The notes under the pieces were generated by a model, which saw only the letters and a program-made list of their open reading frames with translations, did not search any database and was not told the DNA's origin. The translations under genes were made by a program, and so were the position numbers. From Paracoccaceae bacterium (lineage in GTDB: Bacteria > Pseudomonadota > Alphaproteobacteria > Rhodobacterales > Rhodobacteraceae), in contig JANSXS010000011.1 of the NCBI GenBank assembly GCA_024742835.1, forward strand, positions 1 through 64,000: DNA of 64,000 nucleotides. The letters are read 5' to 3'. Below are positions 47,352 through 55,051 of this stretch, one piece after another; the first letter of the stretch is position 1; each line of letters starts with the position of its first letter.

Positions 47352-48275
47352 GTGCAGACAACGATCAAGACACCCGCAGAGTTCGAAGGCGTCGGATTGC
47401 ATTCGGGCGCGCCTGCGCGTCTGACCATCCTGCCCGCGCCGGTCAACCGGGGCATCGTGTTTCGGCGGCTGGACTGCAATCAGATCAATTGCGAAATTCC
47501 GGCTCGCTGGGACCGTGTGAACCAGTCGCCGCTTTGCACGCGGCTGGAAAGCGAAACGGGCGTGGCCCTGTCCACGGTCGAGCATGTCATGGCCGCGGTT
47601 GCGGGCTGTGGTATTCATAACGCCGTGATCGAGGTCGACGGGCCCGAGGTGCCGATCCTTGACGGCAGCGCCGCGCCCTTTGTGCGCGGCATCCTGCGTC
47701 AGGGTGTGCGCCGGCAGGAGGCACCCATACATGCGCTGCGCGTGCGTAAACCCGTCGAGGTGCGGCGCGGCGATGCGTCGGCACGGCTGATGCCGCATGA
47801 GACGCTCTTGATTGAATTCGCCATCGACTTCGAGGATCGTGCCATTGGCCGTCAACGCAAGATGTTGAATATGTCGAATGGCAGTTTCGTGCGCGAGTTG
47901 AGCGATTCCCGTACCTTCTGCCGACAGGCCGATGTTGACGCGATGCGTGCCAACGGGCTGGCGCTTGGGGGCAATCCCGGCGAAAATGCCGTGGTGTTCG
48001 ATGGTGACAGGGTTCTCAGCCCCGGTGGGCTGCGCCATGCCGACGAGCCTGTGCGCCACAAGATGCTGGATGCGCTTGGCGATCTGGCCCTCGCGGGGCT
48101 GCCGATCCTGGGGCATTATCAGGGGTTCCGCGCCGGTCACGCGCTGACCAACGATCTGTTGCGGTCGCTGTTTGCGGATCTTGACGCCTTTGAGGTGGTG
48201 CGTTGCACGCCGGAGATGGTCGCGCGCCTGCCAGGTGCGGGAGTGCATTGGGGCGAAATTCCCGCCGTGGCCTGA
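47352..48275 (+). CDS. lpxC: UDP-3-O-acyl-N-acetylglucosamine deacetylase
   Basis: A 307-residue LpxC. It has VQTTIKTPAEFEGVGLHSG, the zinc-site STVEHVMAA, RTFC, LSPGGLRHADEPVRHKMLDALGDLALAG with the second zinc His and Asp, and LGHYQGFRAGHALTN with the catalytic His. It performs the committed step of lipid A synthesis. I chose GTG 47352, six bases after GAGG, over ATG 47334, which lacks a ribosome site and adds six unconserved residues. Confidence 0.93.
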   Translation: MQTTIKTPAEFEGVGLHSGAPARLTILPAPVNRGIVFRRLDCNQINCEIPARWDRVNQSPLCTRLESETGVALSTVEHVMAAVAGCGIHNAVIEVDGPEVPILDGSAAPFVRGILRQGVRRQEAPIHALRVRKPVEVRRGDASARLMPHETLLIEFAIDFEDRAIGRQRKMLNMSNGSFVRELSDSRTFCRQADVDAMRANGLALGGNPGENAVVFDGDRVLSPGGLRHADEPVRHKMLDALGDLALAGLPILGHYQGFRAGHALTNDLLRSLFADLDAFEVVRCTPEMVARLPGAGVHWGEIPAVA

Positions 48276-48404
48276 ACGCCGCATGACACCCTGTGCACAA
48301 ACACGCCATAAGGCGTTTTGCCCCGGAAATTTATGTGCTAGGACCGGTCCAAAGCGGCGGGGAACATCCCGCGTCACGGCGTAGGTTTGGGGGCAAGTGC
48401 AAGT

Positions 48405-49253
48405 ATGACTGGCGGCAAATCCCGGATATGGCTGGCGGCGGCACTTTGCGCGGTGGTCCTGTCCGGTTGTGACGGCATCGACGCACAGGTCGAGCGCGGC
48501 GAGGTTGATTACGAGGCCTTTACAGCCGAACAGATCTTTGGCCGGGCCGAATACGATCTGGCGCGCGGCGATGCGGGGCTGGCGGCCAATGTCTTTGCCG
48601 AGGTCGAGCGGCTGTACCCTTATTCGGACTGGGCCAAGCGCGCCCTGATCATGCAGGCCTATGCCTATCATCAGGATGAAGATTACGAGAATGCGCGCGC
48701 TGCCGCGCAGCGTTTCATTGATTTCTATCCCACCGATGGTGATGCGGCCTATGCGCAATACCTCTTGGCGCTCAGCTATTACGACCAGATCGACGAGGTC
48801 GGGCGCGATCAGGGGCTGACCTTTCAGGCGCTGCAATCGCTGCGTCAGGTGATCGAGCGGTATCCCGATAGCGAATATGCCACGTCTTCGATCCTGAAAT
48901 TCGATCTGGCTTTCAATCATCTGGCCGCCAAGGAAATGGAAATCGGGCGCTACTACCTGCGCCGCGATCACTTTGCCGCGGCGATCAACCGGTTCCGTGT
49001 GGTGGTCGAGGATTTCCAGACCACCACGCATACCCCAGAGGCGCTGCACCGTCTGGTCGAGGCGTATCTGTCGCTGGGCCTGACCGACGAGGCGCGCACG
49101 GCGGGGGCGATCCTGGGCTATAACTTTCAGGGCACCGAATGGTACGAGGACAGCTACAAGCTGTTGACCGGGCAGGGTCTGACACTGGAAGCGGTGGGGG
49201 ACAACTGGCTGCGCCAGGTCTATCGCCAGACAGTGCTCGGGCGCTGGCTCTAG
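48405..49253 (+). CDS. bamD: Outer membrane assembly lipoprotein BamD
   Basis: A 282-residue lipoprotein. A signal peptide ends in the lipobox LSGC (Cys22). Five TPR-like helical pairs follow, including LARGDAGLAANVFAEVERLYPYSDWAKRALIM and YCE-like FIDFYPTDGDAAYAQYLLALSYYDQI. It is an essential part of the BAM complex. The ATG at 48405 gives the clean lipoprotein signal; a TTG at 48387 is less likely. recN follows after 40 bases. Confidence 0.93.
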   Translation: MTGGKSRIWLAAALCAVVLSGCDGIDAQVERGEVDYEAFTAEQIFGRAEYDLARGDAGLAANVFAEVERLYPYSDWAKRALIMQAYAYHQDEDYENARAAAQRFIDFYPTDGDAAYAQYLLALSYYDQIDEVGRDQGLTFQALQSLRQVIERYPDSEYATSSILKFDLAFNHLAAKEMEIGRYYLRRDHFAAAINRFRVVVEDFQTTTHTPEALHRLVEAYLSLGLTDEARTAGAILGYNFQGTEWYEDSYKLLTGQGLTLEAVGDNWLRQVYRQTVLGRWL

Positions 49254-49293
49254 CAAGGGTCGGGCGCCCCGTCGCGCTCTTTGGGCTGTCATC

Positions 49294-50940
49294 ATGCTGC
49301 GCGCGTTGGAAATTCGCGATATTCTCATCATCGACCGGCTGGAACTTGGGTTTCGGCCGGGTCTGAACGTGCTGACCGGCGAAACCGGGGCGGGCAAGTC
49401 TATCTTGCTTGATTCCCTTGGTTTCGTTCTGGGCTGGCGCGGGCGGGCCGATCTGGTCCGGCAAGGCGCGGCACAGGGCGAAGTGACCGCCGAGTTCGAC
49501 CTGCCGGACGGGCACCCCGCGCGCGCCGTGCTGCAAGAGGCCGGTCTGCCTGAAGAGGACACGTTGATTTTGCGGCGGGTGAACACCGCCGAGGGCCGCA
49601 AGACGGCTTGGGTCAATGACCGGCGCTGTTCGGGTGAGGTGCTGCGCAAACTGTCGGACAGTCTGGTAGAGTTGCACGGCCAGCATGACGATCGCGGCTT
49701 GCTAAATCCGCGTGGCCACCGCGATTTGCTGGATGCCTATGGCGGGCTCGAGACTGCGCGCGCGGCGTGCCGCGCGGCATGGCGCGGACTGTCCACCGCG
49801 CGCAAGGCGCTGGATGCAGCCGACGCCGCCTTGCAGCAGATGCGCGAAGAGGAAGATTTCCTGCGCCATGCGGTGGCCGAGCTTGACGCGCTTGATCCGC
49901 AACCTGGTGAAGAGGCAGATCTGGACGCGCACCGGCGTTTGATGCAGCAATCCGAACGTATCCGCGAGGATATCGACAAGGCTCGCGCCGCCCTGCGCGA
50001 TGGGGCCGAGGATGCCGCGGGCACCGCCCTGCGCTGGCTGGAAGGGGCGGCGGATCAGGCCGAGGGACGGCTGGAGGCGCCGCTGGCGGCGCTGGCGCGC
50101 GCGCTGGCAGAGCTGGACGAGGCCGCCACGGGGGTAGAGACCTGCCTTGAGTCGCTGTCGTTCAACCCGCTCGACCTTGAAGCCGCCGAAGAGCGGCTCT
50201 TCGCCATTCGTGGCCTGTCGCGCAAGCACGGGATTTCGCCCGACGCGCTGCCCGGTTTCGCCGATGACCTGCGCGGGCGCATTGCCCATCTGGACGCGGG
50301 CGATTCCGAGATGGCGGCGCTGAAAGCGGCCTGTGACGCGGCGGAACAGGAATATGACGCGGCGGCCACGGCGTTGAACGCGGCGCGGGCCGAGGCCGCG
50401 ACGCGGCTGGACCGCGCGGTGACAACAGAGCTCGCTCCGCTCAAGATGGACCGCGCAGTGTTCGTCACCCGGCTGACCGAAACAGAGCCCGGCCCCGACG
50501 GGCGCGACGCTGTGACCTTTACCGTGGCGACCAATCCCGGCGCACCGGCAGGCCCCTTGGGCAAGATCGCGTCGGGCGGTGAATTGAGCCGCTTCCTGCT
50601 TGCGCTCAAGGTGTGCCTGACCGATGGGCAATCGGGCTTGACCATGATCTTTGACGAGATCGACCGGGGCGTGGGCGGGGCCACGGCGGACGCGGTCGGG
50701 CGGCGGCTGGAATCGCTGGCGCAGGACGGTCAGGTGCTGGTGGTGACGCATTCCCCGCAGGTGGCCGCGCGCGGGGCCTATCACTGGCGTGTCGCCAAGA
50801 AAGTGGTAGACGATGTGACCCTGTCGACGGTCACACCGCTTGACGCATCCGAGCGCACCGACGAGATCGCGCGGATGTTGTCAGGTGAGAATATCACCGA
50901 TGCCGCCCGCGCCGCTGCCCGCGCCCTGATGGAGGGGTGA
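49294..50940 (+). CDS. recN: DNA repair ATPase RecN
   Basis: A 548-residue SMC-like protein. The Walker A motif GETGAGKS lies at about residues 30-37; the middle is a helical coiled-coil region; the signature KIASGGELSRFLLALK and Walker B LTMIFDEIDRGVGG are near the C-terminus. It helps repair double-strand breaks. It ends the lpxC-bamD-recN run. No ligA gene follows; instead there is a 399-base spacer with repeat copy 2. Confidence 0.95.
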   Translation: MLRALEIRDILIIDRLELGFRPGLNVLTGETGAGKSILLDSLGFVLGWRGRADLVRQGAAQGEVTAEFDLPDGHPARAVLQEAGLPEEDTLILRRVNTAEGRKTAWVNDRRCSGEVLRKLSDSLVELHGQHDDRGLLNPRGHRDLLDAYGGLETARAACRAAWRGLSTARKALDAADAALQQMREEEDFLRHAVAELDALDPQPGEEADLDAHRRLMQQSERIREDIDKARAALRDGAEDAAGTALRWLEGAADQAEGRLEAPLAALARALAELDEAATGVETCLESLSFNPLDLEAAEERLFAIRGLSRKHGISPDALPGFADDLRGRIAHLDAGDSEMAALKAACDAAEQEYDAAATALNAARAEAATRLDRAVTTELAPLKMDRAVFVTRLTETEPGPDGRDAVTFTVATNPGAPAGPLGKIASGGELSRFLLALKVCLTDGQSGLTMIFDEIDRGVGGATADAVGRRLESLAQDGQVLVVTHSPQVAARGAYHWRVAKKVVDDVTLSTVTPLDASERTDEIARMLSGENITDAARAAARALMEG

Positions 50941-51339
50941 CTGTGCGGCCCGGTTTTGGCATCCGCGCCCATGGGGCGGGCAAAGCGGCTTGTTCGGGGA
51001 AAATGCGGGAACGGGTCTTGTGCGCCGTGTGACGCACCAGATCGGACTTTTACACGCCGGGTTGTTGGCCTACCCTTGAACACACGCCCTCAATCGCGGT
51101 TCAGATCCCAATGGCAGACCCCCGATTTCCCCTTGAGACACATCCCGCAGCGTTTCGCGGAAACATCTGCGACACGGGGGGCCGGGACAGGCCGCAAACG
51201 CGCCGCTGCCTAAAGCGTTTCGCGAAAAACCTGAATCACGGATTTTCAAGAAACGCAGTACTCCGTTTAATCGTTGCACGCGTTCCGCCTTTCGCTGATG
51301 TCTCAGTTAAAGGCGGAACGCTTTAGTGAAACCACGCAT
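50941..51339. other. 399-base spacer with repeat copy 2
   Basis: No gene is supported here. The right third is the MITE-like element at 51208-51326. A short related string, AGCGTTTCGCGGAAAC, appears at about 51151-51166. The repeat ends 13 bases before the chloride channel start codon, so the channel's leader is partly made of repeat DNA. Confidence 0.65.
51208..51326 (-). repeat. MITE-like palindromic element, copy 2 (inverted)
   Basis: Same element as at 45289-45407 in opposite orientation. Here the ends form perfect 10-base terminal inverted repeats, CTAAAGCGTT at 51210-51219 and AACGCTTTAG at 51317-51326. The internal 13-bp stem is conserved. No clear target-site duplication is visible. 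Confidence 0.85.
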
Positions 51340-53040
51340 ATGGTAAACCCAACCCCCGATCCACAGCGTGGCCCCACGCGTCAAGGGCTGGCCCGCCTGC
51401 GCGCCGCCGGGGTGCGGGGCTGGCGGCTGTTGCGTGAAAAGGGGCCAAGCCAGTTTCAGTTCTGGCTGATCGCGTTGGCCATCGGGATCGCCGCGGGTTT
51501 TGCCGCGCTGTTTTTCCGCAAGGGGATCAGCGCGTTGCAGGAACTGGTCTATCGCAGCGACGATATCGCCATGATCCACAGTCATGCCGCGAACCTGCCC
51601 TGGTACTGGCTGGTGATCGTGCCGATCCTTGGCGGGCTTGTGGTGGGGGTGATCCTTGACCGCTTCACGCCCGATGCTCGGGTGCGCTCGGTCGCGGATG
51701 TGATCGAGGGCGCGGCGCTGCATGACGGGCGGGTGGAGGTGCGCGCGGGGCTTGCCTCGGCGCTGGCATCGGTCATTACACTGGGCACCGGCGGGTCGTC
51801 GGGGCGCGAGGGGCCGGTGGTGCATCTGGCCGGTGTGATCTCGACCTGGGTGAGCGACCGGATCAACGCCGACGGGATCACCGGCCGTGACCTGTTGGGG
51901 TGCGCCGTGGCTGCGGCTGTTTCGGCGTCGTTCAACGCGCCCATCGCGGGCGCGCTGTTCGCGCTTGAGGTGGTGTTGCGGCATTTCGCGCTACACGCCT
52001 TTGCGCCCATCGTGATCGCCAGTGCGGCAGGCACGGTCATCAACCGGCTGGAATTTGGCGACGTGACCGAATTCACCCTGCCCACGGCCTCGGCGCTGGA
52101 ATTCTACGTGGAACTGCCCGCCTTTCTGATCCTTGGGCTTGTTTGCGGGGTGGTGGCCACGGTGCTGATGCATTCCATCCTGTTCGCCGAGGATTGGGCG
52201 AGCCACATGCGCAAGCGGCTCAACCTGCCACGCTGGTTGCGGCCGCCGGTCGCCGGGGCCTGTCTGGGCGTTCTGGCGGTCGGGTTTCCTCATATCATCG
52301 GTGTGGGCTACGAGACCACGTCGGCGGCGCTGACCGGGCAGTTGCTGCTGCATGAGGCGGTCGTCTTTGCGGTGCTCAAGGTGCTGGCGGTGGCGATCAC
52401 CATCGGCGGGCGCATGGGCGGTGGGGTGTTCTCACCATCACTTATGGTGGGCGCGCTGACCGGGCTGGCCTTTGGCCTGATTGCCACGGGGTTGCTGCCA
52501 GAGTTTTCCGGCGCGGTCACGCTTTACGCGCTGGCCGGGATGGGGGCGGTGGCCGCCGCCGTGCTGGGGGCACCGATTTCCACAACGCTGATCGTGTTTG
52601 AGCTGACCGGCGACTGGCAAACCGGGCTGGCGGTGATGGTGGCGGTGTCGATGTCCACCGCGTTGGGATCCAAGCTGGTGCGCCGGTCATTCTTTTTGAC
52701 ACAGCTTGAGCGGCGCGGCGTGCGGCTGGCGGCGGGGCCACATGCCTATCTGTTGTCGATGTACCGGGTGTCGCGTGTGATGCGCCCGATGGAAGACAGC
52801 CGCGCGCCCTCGGAGGGTCGGCTGTGGGAGATGATCGAAGAGGGCATCTATATCGACGCACAAGCCACGCTTGAGGTGGCGATGCCGATCTTCGAGCGCA
52901 CGGGCGCGCCCTTTGTGCCGGTGGTCCGTCTGAGCGCAGACAAGGCGCGGCCCGATTTGCAGGGCGCGCTGTACCATGTCGATGCGCTCAAGGCCTATAA
53001 CCGCGCACTGGCTGCGGTATCGGCAGAGGAACACGGCTAA
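51340..53040 (+). CDS. ClC-family chloride channel/transporter
   Basis: A 566-residue ClC protein. It has about 14-18 hydrophobic segments and family motifs GTGGSSGREGPVVHL, AVSASFNAPIAGALFALEV and GGRMGGGVFSPSLMVGALTG. The C-terminal ~80 residues look like a partial CBS-type regulatory region. It conducts chloride, possibly in exchange for protons. The ATG at 51340 lacks a clear ribosome site; in-frame upstream ATGs at 51274 and 51298 fall inside the repeat. The start is therefore uncertain, the identity is not. Confidence 0.9.
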   Translation: MVNPTPDPQRGPTRQGLARLRAAGVRGWRLLREKGPSQFQFWLIALAIGIAAGFAALFFRKGISALQELVYRSDDIAMIHSHAANLPWYWLVIVPILGGLVVGVILDRFTPDARVRSVADVIEGAALHDGRVEVRAGLASALASVITLGTGGSSGREGPVVHLAGVISTWVSDRINADGITGRDLLGCAVAAAVSASFNAPIAGALFALEVVLRHFALHAFAPIVIASAAGTVINRLEFGDVTEFTLPTASALEFYVELPAFLILGLVCGVVATVLMHSILFAEDWASHMRKRLNLPRWLRPPVAGACLGVLAVGFPHIIGVGYETTSAALTGQLLLHEAVVFAVLKVLAVAITIGGRMGGGVFSPSLMVGALTGLAFGLIATGLLPEFSGAVTLYALAGMGAVAAAVLGAPISTTLIVFELTGDWQTGLAVMVAVSMSTALGSKLVRRSFFLTQLERRGVRLAAGPHAYLLSMYRVSRVMRPMEDSRAPSEGRLWEMIEEGIYIDAQATLEVAMPIFERTGAPFVPVVRLSADKARPDLQGALYHVDALKAYNRALAAVSAEEHG

Positions 53041-53052
53041 GGGCAAGGTGCC

Positions 53053-53117
53053 GCGATTGCGCGGAGCACTGCGTTTCTCGAAAATATGCGCGGCACTTTA
53101 TTTTTCGCAAAACGCTC
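53053..53117 (+). repeat. MITE-like element, degenerate partial copy 3
   Basis: The right half of the element recurs here in the same direction as copy 1: CGGAGCACTGCGTTTCTCGAAAA and TTTTTCGCAAAACGCT correspond to CGGAGTACTGCGTTTCTTGAAAA and TTTTTCGCGAAACGCT. The left half is missing. It follows the chloride channel stop by 12 bases. Confidence 0.65.
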
Positions 53118-53172
53118 TATTTCCCATCAATGGTCTGCCGGGGATGTCAACGACCCGAGCGAAAGATTTCGC

Positions 53173-53187
53173 TTGACGCTTACGTCA
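53173..53187. promoter_or_regulatory. MerR-like dyad overlapping a -35 element
   Basis: TTGACGCTTACGTCA combines a -35-like TTGACG with an inverted repeat TGACG-N4-CGTCA (53174-53187). MerR-family operators often overlap the -35 region in this way. It lies 53-67 bases before the sugar dehydrogenase gene. No regulator gene is adjacent. Confidence 0.35.
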
Positions 53188-53239
53188 GGTTCGGTGGACC
53201 TTGGTACGCTGACAAAAACAGCGCGAATGGGAGGATACT

Positions 53240-54553
53240 ATGAAAGCACAGCTATTTTCAGCTGTCGCGGCACTGAGTGTGGTGACGACGGCATCTGCTG
53301 CATGGGCAGAGGCACATCAAGGAGCGATGGACGTACCCAAAATCACGTCATCGGTTGTTCTGGACGAGCTTGACGCGCCCTGGGACATGGCGTTCCTGCC
53401 GGATGGCACGATGTTCTTCACGGAAAAATGCGACGGCCTTTCGGTGCGGACGACCGATGGTGCGGTGAATGCCCTCTATGGCATGACGGATACAGAGGGC
53501 TACGCGGATGCCGGCGATGATCTGTTCTGCGAAGGACAGGCCGGTATGCTGGGCGTGGTGGCGGATCCGGGTTTCGCGGAAAACCGGACACTTTTCGTCT
53601 ATTCGTCTTCAACCAAGTATCACGGCGATGGCTGCAAGACCAATTTCGAAAAGTGTGACGGCAACATCGTCATGCGGTTCACGGTTGGCGAAGACCTGAA
53701 AAGCGTGTCCGACAGGACGGATATCGTCACGGATATTCAGTACAAGCCGTTCGATTCCGATCAGCCCTTCGGCGGACCGGGCGCACATAACGGCGGAAGA
53801 ATGGCTGTCGGGCCCGACGGCTTTCTCTGGGTTGCCGGTGGCGACCGTCACAAAGGGACCTGTCCGCAGGACGGTACCCTGCTTTGCGGTAAAGTCATTC
53901 GGATCGATGCGGATGGAAATGCCCATCCGGAAAACGCGCCGCCCGAAGGTTTCGACAAGCGTATCTACACCTACGGGCACAGAAATGTGCAGGGCATTGA
54001 TTTCCGTCCAAACGACGGACGTGCGTTCACGGCGGAACATGGCCCGTGGCATAGCGATGAAATCACGGCGCTTGTAAACGGCGGGAATGCCGGATGGGAC
54101 CCGGCCCAGAATACAGGTGGCAGAGGTGAGTGCCCCGATCAGTATTGCGGGTACGAGCCCAACCAGATGGACGCCGTCGACCCGGCGATCCGCGCTGCCT
54201 ACACTCCGATGAGCGATACCCGCTTTGAAGATCTCATGCCAGCCGCCTGGAACAACAACGGGTTCTCTCAGGGCACCGGATCTGCTGCCTTCCTCACCGG
54301 CGAAAACTGGGGCATCTACGAAGGCCGCCTCGCCGTCGGTATCATGGGTATCGGGTTCGGAGGCACGCCGGAAGGCGCGCGGATCGACCTGATCAGCGTA
54401 ACGCCTGATGGCTTGGGCATCAACGGGATCACCCGGATGCCGCTCGGGTTTTCAGCAAGGTTCCGCGGTCTTGCCATGGGGCCGGACAATGCGCTTTATG
54501 TCGCCACCGACGAGGGCGGCATACACAAGGTGACTGCGGAAAGCATCAAGTAA
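53240..54553 (+). CDS. PQQ-dependent sugar dehydrogenase-like protein (exported)
   Basis: A 437-residue exported protein with a signal peptide ending AWA (about residue 23). It resembles the soluble glucose/aldose dehydrogenase family, a six-bladed propeller that binds PQQ: LDAPWDMAFLPDGTMFFTE, GMLGVVADPGFAENRTLFVYSS, HNGGRMAVGPDGFLWVAGGD, TYGHRNVQGIDFRPNDGRAFTAEHGP and a late LYVATDEGGIHKV. Several cysteine pairs are present. No PQQ synthesis genes are in the window, so cofactor use is inference. GGGAGGATA precedes the ATG. Its base composition looks less GC-rich than that of the neighbours. Confidence 0.85.
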   Translation: MKAQLFSAVAALSVVTTASAAWAEAHQGAMDVPKITSSVVLDELDAPWDMAFLPDGTMFFTEKCDGLSVRTTDGAVNALYGMTDTEGYADAGDDLFCEGQAGMLGVVADPGFAENRTLFVYSSSTKYHGDGCKTNFEKCDGNIVMRFTVGEDLKSVSDRTDIVTDIQYKPFDSDQPFGGPGAHNGGRMAVGPDGFLWVAGGDRHKGTCPQDGTLLCGKVIRIDADGNAHPENAPPEGFDKRIYTYGHRNVQGIDFRPNDGRAFTAEHGPWHSDEITALVNGGNAGWDPAQNTGGRGECPDQYCGYEPNQMDAVDPAIRAAYTPMSDTRFEDLMPAAWNNNGFSQGTGSAAFLTGENWGIYEGRLAVGIMGIGFGGTPEGARIDLISVTPDGLGINGITRMPLGFSARFRGLAMGPDNALYVATDEGGIHKVTAESIK

Positions 54554-54566
54554 GCTTTCAAGAAAG

Positions 54567-54602
54567 ACGCCCGCGCCAATAGACTGGCGCGGGCGTTGTT
54601 TT
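54567..54602 (+). terminator. Terminator between convergent genes
   Basis: A 12-bp perfect stem (54567-54578 with 54585-54596) over a 6-base loop, followed by TGTTTT. It ends the sugar dehydrogenase transcript and may also serve the facing DUF427 gene. Confidence 0.9.
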
Positions 54603-54648
54603 GATTTGGCGGGCAACATGATGCTTGCATCTACCCTCTGCCGTGACT

Positions 54649-54990
54649 TCAGACGCGTTCGACCGTGACCGTGTCGCTGGAATAAAAGGCGATATGATCC
54701 TTGATCCGCGCCACTTCTTCATGCGGAGATTCATAGCTCCAAGCGGCGTTTTGCAGTGTCTTGCTCTTGGTGACTATGGAGAAATAGCGCGCCGTGCCCT
54801 TGTGCGGGCAGCTCGTGCTGTGGTCGCTCTCGTCAAGAAAGGCCATGGCGATGTCGGCGCGCGGGAAATAGATCACGTCGGGCAGGTCGCCTTCGCTCAG
54901 CACCAGCGCGTCGCGGCTTTCCACCAGCACCGCGCCACCGGCGCGGACGGTCCATGTGCCTTCGGCCTTGTGGATGTTGATCTTGGTCAT
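54649..54990 (-). CDS. DUF427 domain-containing protein
   Basis: A 113-residue protein that matches DUF427: WTVRAGGAVLVESRDALVLSEGDLPDVIYFPRADI, then STSCPHKGTARYFSIV with conserved Cys-Pro-His-Lys-Gly. It is a small beta-barrel type domain of unknown role, common in proteobacteria and actinobacteria. It is probably cytoplasmic. It lies alone on the minus strand, between the sugar dehydrogenase terminator and aminopeptidase P. Confidence 0.87.
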   Translation of the reverse strand: MTKINIHKAEGTWTVRAGGAVLVESRDALVLSEGDLPDVIYFPRADIAMAFLDESDHSTSCPHKGTARYFSIVTKSKTLQNAAWSYESPHEEVARIKDHIAFYSSDTVTVERV

Positions 54991-55051
54991 GCGGTCCCTT
55001 CCCGTTGTCGTATTGTCGGGGCATATGCCCCTGTTATATCACAGTAACATG

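Noticed and set aside
47337-49649. 770-codon minus-strand open frame across lpxC, bamD and recN
   Set aside because: Antisense to three clear genes; no motif or ribosome site.
51274-51340. Longer N-terminus for the chloride channel starting at 51274 or 51298
   Set aside because: These codons lie inside the repeat element and encode the repeat-derived peptide; no ribosome site supports them.
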